Of a DNA stretch of 28,387 nt, positions 22,260 through 28,387 are shown in pieces. The DNA comes from Phoronis ovalis (Eukaryota; Phoronida; Phoronidae). The notes beneath the pieces are model-generated. The model searched no databases, had not been told where the DNA came from, and saw nothing but the letters and a program-made list of their open reading frames with translations. The number at the start of each line of letters is the position of its first letter. Within the stretch, counting starts at the first letter, position 1. The DNA is taken from assembly GCA_028565635.1 (NCBI GenBank), contig JAOXYB010038728.1, positions 1 through 28,387 of the forward strand, in the 5' to 3' direction. The position numbers and the translations under genes are program-made.

Positions 22260-23639
22260 ATTTGTGCAGAATTCAATTATTGGAAGTTCTTATTAAAAAT
22301 CAATTGGTTTACACCCATGTGTTGTCTGGAATTTAATGTTGAAGCCTGTACAAGGTCAATTTTGACATATGGCATCTTGCAGTGCAGATTTTTCTTAAAA
22401 CAAATGATCTTTCAGACAATATGTGGTTTTCAGGGGATCCATTTGGGAGTAATTACAAAAAAATAGGAATATGATTTTCAAGAAAAATACAAAGTAATCT
22501 TAAACAAATTGGTGGGAATGTTGGGGGAGTATAATGTCATAATGTCATTTTCTTATTCATAAATGTTCTTGAAATCATTTATTCATTGATAATTTCTGTT
22601 GCAAGTGTGGACCACCTTGTTTTTATCACATTCAATTGAGGAATATGACTCTGATGTTCCTACTTCAAAAATATGACCTTTCATTCTAAGGTTATCACCC
22701 AACTGTATCTTCAATTTTAATTTAGTTCAAGTGTTCAAGTATGTACTAGGCTAGATTATAAAAAATTGTGGGTAAAAAATGAAGTAGTTCATTGTTACTA
22801 CGCATTTGTTCAAAAGAAAACATCAGTTGCTAAAAATGGTGAAACTGTATTCTAATTATAGTATGCTGCTCTGAACTTATTAAAATTGATTCAAACTTGG
22901 AAGAACTTAATTGAAACCATGATGATTTACAAATATCAGGTTGAACAATCAGCATATTGGGTGGGTTGAGCAAAATCTTCTTGTTTTAATAAAGGGAAGA
23001 TGTCAATGCCTATTAAGGCCAGTTGAATTGGAAATTAAAAGAATAAAAATTTTCTGTTGAATAGTTGTTGCAAATGCAAATTTGCAACATTCTGTTGTCA
23101 CTGCTATATTGACTGAAGTACCTGGTTTTGGCTGGATCTGTTACTGAGGAAACCATTTAATATGGTTAAAGAAAAGTAGTTAAATAATTGAATTACAGCA
23201 AAAGTATTTCCTTTTTGCTGTAATGTTTATTGTGGAAAGTTGGTCAGTTGAAATAAACAGTTTTTATTGTGTTTCTTATGTGAAAGGAAGTTAAGCATAA
23301 AGAATAGTCTGTGTTGTAAAGTTAGTGGTGGAAGTTTTATTGTTCTATGCTCACATTTGTGTGAAATGCAAAAACCCAGGTACACATTTGGTTGAATGAC
23401 GTTCTCTCCAGTCTGTTTCTATTGCTGTATTTAGAGTTGCTCGTAGGTAGTGTAACCTTTCCTCATTACCACAGACACATAATGCAGTGCACATTGCGCA
23501 TTCTTCTCATTTGCATTAGTGGCTCATGATTTGCATGTAGGGAGTAGTCATTGTTAGTAATGTGATCTTGTGAAATACAAGTTTTAATGCTTTTATCATG
23601 TTTCATCTAGTGCAACTCTTATTCATAAAGAATACCAAA

Positions 23640-23945
23640 GCTGCCTGTTTACAGACTAATGAAGGACTAATAATATAAGACTTTAATGTATTGATAGTTG
23701 ACAATTTTGACAAGTTTATTCTTATTTCTTCATTTATAACAGTACTATCAATAACTTAATCGTTTTTAGTAATGAAAATAGAAATATATAACATTGAAGT
23801 TTTGGAGCCCTCCCTTAGCCGGAATAATGGTATAGAACAGCATTTACATATGTTTAAATATAAATTACACAGTTTAAAAAAATATTACTTATCCTCTTTG
23901 AGTAAAAAAAATGTACAATGATAAAACTTCATTATTCAGACTGAG
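23640..23945 (+). repeat. Interspersed repeat family 1, copy A
   Basis: Copy A aligns with copies at 27522-27783 and 28085-28282. Core features are the inverted arms TATTGATAGT (23689-23698) and ACTATCAATA (23744-23753), the shared spacer ATTTCTTCATTTATAA, and downstream GGAGCCCTCCCT. It ends near AACTTCATTATTCAGA, which is shared with copy B. Confidence 0.8.
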
Positions 23946-24705
23946 ACCAGTCTATCCCAAGCTTATTCTTAGGTAAATTTTGTAAGCTATTTTGTATTGC
24001 ATTGACACTGCTCAACTTGCACCATTGAGCAGTCTTGTAATCTGACTGACATTGAGGAAAAATGTTCAATGGATGATTATAATATTAAATTGTTGAACTG
24101 TTTGTTTATACAGCTTATACAATATTAGAGAACTTGAAACCTCTCCAAAAAGAACAAGCAAATTTCAAGGACTCATGGCTCTGTGTATTGTATTGACCTG
24201 TGTTTATTGCAGAAATCCTGTATATTATAGGCTTGACTTAATCTTTTCTTATAGAGGCTAAAGGTTCAAGATAGAACACAATACAATTGTTTATACAGTT
24301 CTGTTTCATTAGTTTTTGTAAATATAAATAGCTGATTAGAAGAAAATAGTTAATAAAAGCAGCTTTATTCTTCCACTAGATTTCTTTTCAAATTAACTTC
24401 CTAAATTTTTGTGGAAGAATGAGTAATGTTTAGGGACTAGGATGCAATTGAAACCGCCTGACAATTCTAGTGGAAAGCATTTTTTCAATTACAAAAAAGA
24501 GTGACAGCTCTATAATTTAAGCTGTAGTGAATAAATATGTATATACATTATCACCTGATGTTACGAAATATAAAAATGGATTGAAGAATTGTCCTATTTT
24601 ACTGTGCTGTTCTTTTGTTAAACATTCTCTTCCAAGTGCTCTTGTTTTTAAAAATGAAATGATGTGTGAATAATCTATTTCAAGAGTACTCTCTCAGTTT
24701 TGTGT

Positions 24706-24714
24706 GGGGGGGGG
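24706..24714. repeat. Poly(G)9 tract
   Basis: Nine consecutive G within a longer G-rich stretch to about 24734. Confidence 0.9.
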
Positions 24715-26324
24715 AGGGTATTGGTGTCGGGGGTGATGATGAACATTTTTACTACCATGAACGTTCTGCAAAACTGCAATAGCTTGTGATCTTGTTTTTT
24801 CTGTCAAGTTGACAGTTATATTATAATCAACCTATGACTATGTACAAGGTTTCCAACTGTTCAGACATTTTCAGTATCATGTCAAATGGAATCAGAAGTT
24901 TGTACCAGGTGACCCCTGTAAGTCTGCTATTCTTTGTGGCTTGTGGTTTTGCTTGAATGTTTATTCCAGAAAATTTAACACAATCTTTCAGTTAATGATA
25001 CCATGTTGAAACCATTGAATTCATTTATGGTCTGCATTTAACTTACAAGTATAGAAATGTCATAAAAGCAAGGCAGATAAAACTTGTTATCAGTATTATT
25101 AGTATGTAATGTCTGATTACAATCTTGTGGATGGAATTTTTATTATATCTCACAAATATATAAAAGGCACCCACGACCGACCGAGTCTCAACATTATTTT
25201 TGCCTATTTAGCATTAATTTAATAGTTTTGTTATATTATTCTTGTGATGTATTCCTTGTGGTTTCTGAATTGTATATTTCAGTTTGGAAAATTAAAAAGC
25301 ATCTTATTTAAATGCAAATAATACCTATACAACTGGTTGTTTATAGTTTTGCATTGTTGAGTCTCTACTATCTTTGATATTCTTTCATTTACATGATTGA
25401 AGTATGCTCAATTAGTTTGTGTCAGGTAGCATTATTTTTTGTACATTTAGTTGAATAGAAATGATGAGAGCATTGGTGCTTACTTATACATACAGAACTA
25501 AGGCCTGGAACTAGAAGAAAGAACAGTATGTTCAGGCACCTGTTAAAATACTGAGCTGTATAAAAATTGTATGTATGCTCAGGTAATGTCCAGCTCATTG
25601 ACTAATAACCCCATATAATAATAAATGTACTTGAGTACCTTGGATTATGTTTATTGGATAAACCTGCCATTCATAAAATACTTCAATCTATAATCTTTAC
25701 ATAACTGTGTCAACAAGAATGTGATGATGATGCAATATTGTGTCTGCTATATAAAATTTACAGGAGTATTATAATGTCATTAAATACTGCCCCAACTTGT
25801 ACAATTATGAATTTATTTATTTTTTGTAAACATTTATGCATGATAAAATTATAACCTTTGAAAATTGAGAAACTATGTCCATCCAAGATATTGGCATGCA
25901 TCCATATTTTTAAGCGTTTTAAATGACAATGATGAAAAAGAAATACAGTACAAACTATATTTGAGGTTGGGTTGAGCAAGCAGTTTAACATAGTTTATAG
26001 TGATAAACCAAATTTCTTGTTATGTGTTTTATACTAATAAGATCAAAATTGTCAGTTAACTAAAAGGATTGTTTTCATGATGCAGGATTAGTAAGAATTT
26101 TGTCACTGTTGTTTTGGTAATTTGACTGATGTAGGCATATCTGGCCAGAAGTCTTAGTTAATAAATTATAGACTTCAATCAAAAGAATGTGTTAGAATAT
26201 TTTCTTATCACTTTTTCCATTCGCATTAATACTTTATAGGGAGACCACTGTATCTCCTTTTAGCTCACCTGTTGACTGGGAGGTGTCCTGCTAGGGATCA
26301 TTAGATTAACATTGACATAAACTA

Positions 26325-26505
26325 GTGTTAAGTATTCAGGCCTACCTAACAAGCGCAGACTCGAACCGTCATTCAAACCTTTTTTCCAGGTTTTGCACCG
26401 AAATTCCTGCTGCGCGAACCGTCGTTTCCGTAGACTCGCCCACATGTTGCCAGGAACTTGTACATATTTCTAGACTCAAACACTTGTCGAACAGCAGGTC
26501 CTTTA
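26325..26505 (+). repeat. Interspersed repeat family 2, copy 2
   Basis: This is the inverted partner of 20935-21125. It is followed directly by CTTCAAACCATAATCTTTAC, which resembles CTTCAATCTATAATCTTTAC at about 25680-25699, so the family may extend further right. Confidence 0.65.
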
Positions 26506-27303
26506 AATAAAATGCTTCAAACCATAATCTTTACATAGCTTTGTTAACAAAATCCAACAAATATGTTTGGATATTCAGTATGTGACATTAATAAGTTCAG
26601 TGAGAACAATTTATATTAAAGATCTGCCTGTTAATTTTTGATGATGTAGCTATGGAATCCCGCGTACTGGAATCACAATTTTCGGAATCACAATTTTCAT
26701 GAAAATTTTTGTGTATTGTGGATATATTGTGAGAACAGGAAATAGCTACAAGAAATTACAGTTCATTAGAGGAGAAAATTACCTAATAAAGACATCAGAA
26801 AGATGTAATCTTTGAAGATATATATCAGAATTATTGTCATACCTGGGTGGTCTTCAATGAAAGATAGATTTATACCCTGCCTTTATGTAAGAAACATAGC
26901 TTTAAACAAAAATTAGACTGTGGTGAATCATAAAAGGTGATTTAAACTATTCAGTTCTTTGTCATATAAAAACATCTCTATTTAGAGTTCATGTAATTCT
27001 TTGAAAGTTTTAAGTAGTTCAGTACAATTTTTTTCTAGCTTTAAAAGTCCATATTATATAGGCTATTTTCTGGGTTTTTTGGCATAGCCTGACTTTATAA
27101 AAACTTTTACAAATAACAGCACTTTGTGTATTAACACACTTCTTCAAATTTGCCAGTAACTATATTTAATGAAGTGAGTGTATCCCATTATTAAGAACAA
27201 TAATTGAAATGTTTACCTTTAACTGGGATAAATCTAATACACAATGACATATTGTTGTGTTAAAAAATTAGAAGCACTGATAAGAGAGGTACCAGGAAGG
27301 TAC

Positions 27304-27377
27304 TTAAAAATGTAGAGGGTATTCTGCAACAGTAACATTCTTCATAGCCTGTCTACGGACTAAGGACTCGCTGGGAC
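27304..27377 (-). CDS. Candidate terminal coding exon of an unidentified minus-strand gene
   Basis: After an acceptor AACAG (AG 27379-27378), the frame GT CCC AGC... reads PSESLVRRQAMKNVTVAEYP, then LHF and stop TAA (27306-27304). Its phase matches the donor at 28309-28308 if the frame ending in ADWLKP is used. ATTAAA lies 134 bases past the stop on this strand (27170-27165). No family is recognised and the pyrimidine tract is poor. Weak candidate only. Confidence 0.2.
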
Positions 27378-27521
27378 CTGTTACTATGGAACAACTAAAA
27401 GTATAAATAAGGTTATTGCCCAGGTTTATAGAGAAAGATGGCAATTGGGCATTTGGCACAATACACATAACAATTGCTTTCTCACACATCTGCCATCACT
27501 CTTATATGGTTTGGCAAATGT

Positions 27522-27783
27522 CCGGATTTAATATATTGATAGTTGACAATTTTACTCTTATTTCTTCATTTATAATAGTACTATCAAAAAATTAATGATT
27601 TTTAGGGATGAAAATCAAATAAAATTGAAATTTTGAAGCCCTTTCAAATAATGGTACAGAACTAATTGCATTTTAATACATGACTAAAGTATAAGTTGCA
27701 CAGTTGAAAAAAAATAACCTATCATCAATTTAGGCAATTTAATTTTTTTTTGAATGATACAAACTTCATTATTCAGAGTCTAG
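27522..27783 (+). repeat. Interspersed repeat family 1, copy B
   Basis: Direct orientation with copies A and C. Arms are TATTGATAGT (27534-27543) and ACTATCAA (27580-27587). It shares the 3' part with copy A: AATGGTA..AGAAC, a TTGCACAGTT-like segment, and ACTTCATTATTCAGA. Confidence 0.8.
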
Positions 27784-28084
27784 ATTCTTCATTTTAATGA
27801 TTGGTAGTTTTGAATAAAAATAAAGAGGTTGTTGGTAAGGTGTAAACACTTGAGTTTAGGAAGTTTGAAATCCAAAATGTGGGAGTGTTTCGGTGGATAA
27901 CACATTGTTGATGGCAATATTATTACTGTAAAAGCAGGCAGAGGAAAGGGAGAAAGTCAATATTAATTTTTATCTGTAAAATAATAAAAGTTGGGGCTGT
28001 ATTATTTTGTGTAGTCATATAGTGTTAGATTCACCCTTGTGTATCTGTGATAATTTCAAGTCCAGCAGCAGATATTCCTTAAAC

Positions 28085-28282
28085 TACAGAGCTTGTCTAC
28101 AGGTTAAGAAAGGATTTATTATATAAGGATTTAATATTTTGATAGTTGACATTTTTGATAATTTATTTCTTCATTTATAACAATACTATCAAATAAATTA
28201 ATCATTTTTAGTAATAAAAATAGAAATGTATAAAATTGGAATGTTGGAGCCCTCCCTAAATGGTATTAGACTAACTGCAATT
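28085..28282 (+). repeat. Interspersed repeat family 1, copy C
   Basis: Arms are TTTGATAGT (28138-28146) and ACTATCAAA (28185-28193). It shares the left flank with copy A (ATATAAG.TTTAAT before the arm) and GGAGCCCTCCCT after it. Similarity ends near 28282. Confidence 0.75.
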
Positions 28283-28309
28283 AAATATTATTAATTAGTT
28301 CACACTTAC

Positions 28310-28387
28310 CTGGTTTTAACCAATCAGCTTTCAGTATTTCCGTACAATATATTATCGTATTGCACGGCGTCAAGCAGGACGCGAAGA
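28310..28387 (-). CDS. Candidate partial minus-strand exon, or palindromic repeat, at the window edge
   Basis: On the minus strand a strong donor CCAG|GTAAGTG (GT 28309-28308) ends a segment with one fully open frame, ...YCTEILKADWLKP plus one base. On the plus strand the same stretch follows an acceptor-like CTTTCAG at 28334 and is open in all three frames, one of which is phase-compatible with the signal-peptide exon. However, the stretch also contains an inverted pair, CCGTACAATA and TATTGCACGG (one mismatch), around a short loop. That favours a repeat over coding sequence. Confidence 0.2.

Larger units (their letters stand above)
20817..28334 (+). other. Long intron or intergenic DNA with interspersed repeats
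   Basis: No confident exon of the plus-strand gene is visible. The stretch contains two inverted copies of one repeat family (20935-21125, 26325-26505), three copies of another (23640-23945, 27522-27783, 28085-28282), a poly(G)9 tract at 24706-24714 and a weak minus-strand open frame (21840-22259). It also holds a similar segment pair near 25672-25717 and 26506-26552, a 15-bp tandem duplication at about 26668-26697, and candidate minus-strand exons near the right edge. Confidence 0.5.

Noticed and set aside
1-28387. CRISPR arrays, operons or bacterial signals
   Set aside because: Spliced genes and repeat content show eukaryotic DNA. The only regular short array is the 18-bp tandem repeat, which has no spacers.

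Overview
The window is eukaryotic nuclear DNA: about two thirds A+T, with short exons bounded by GT/AG introns and many small non-coding repeats. The two identifiable proteins are animal-like. The AT-rich composition, a tRNA-derived SINE-like repeat and many short foldback repeats suggest a marine invertebrate, most likely a lophotrochozoan such as a bivalve mollusc. That placement is inference; no similarity search was possible.

Layout. (1) 1-1892, plus strand: the last four exons of a UBE2N/Ubc13 ubiquitin-conjugating enzyme gene; its first exon lies off the left edge. A good poly(A) site follows at about 2511-2560. (2) 1893-6123: intergenic, with a large imperfect foldback (2820-3290) and a 191-bp TA-flanked MITE (5150-5340). 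(3) 6124 to about 19440, minus strand: a complete 5-aminolevulinate synthase (ALAS) gene with eleven coding exons (6124-10707) and about 610 residues from the first common Met. It keeps three heme-regulatory CP motifs and the PLP lysine. Upstream is a non-coding first exon (donor at 19345) containing a canonical iron-responsive element. Two further candidate 5' exon sets (16197-15965 and 12682-12640) encode presequence-like leaders, and both join in frame to the first common coding exon. (4) About 20040 onward, plus strand: a probable second gene head-to-head with ALAS, with a 5' UTR exon and then an exon carrying a short signal peptide (20777-20816). No confident downstream exon was found. 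(5) 20817-28387: mostly intron or intergenic DNA with interspersed repeats: three copies of one hairpin-bearing family, two inverted copies of another, and a weak 139-codon open frame. The right edge may hold the end of a minus-strand gene or a palindromic repeat.

How it fits together. ALAS makes the first committed heme precursor in mitochondria. The sequence shows three possible layers of control: translational control by iron through the 5' IRE, heme feedback through the CP motifs, and possible alternative first exons that would or would not carry the IRE. The combination of IRE and alternative leaders in one ALAS gene is the most interesting feature of the window. UBE2N (Lys63-ubiquitin chain formation) is an unrelated neighbour in convergent orientation to ALAS.
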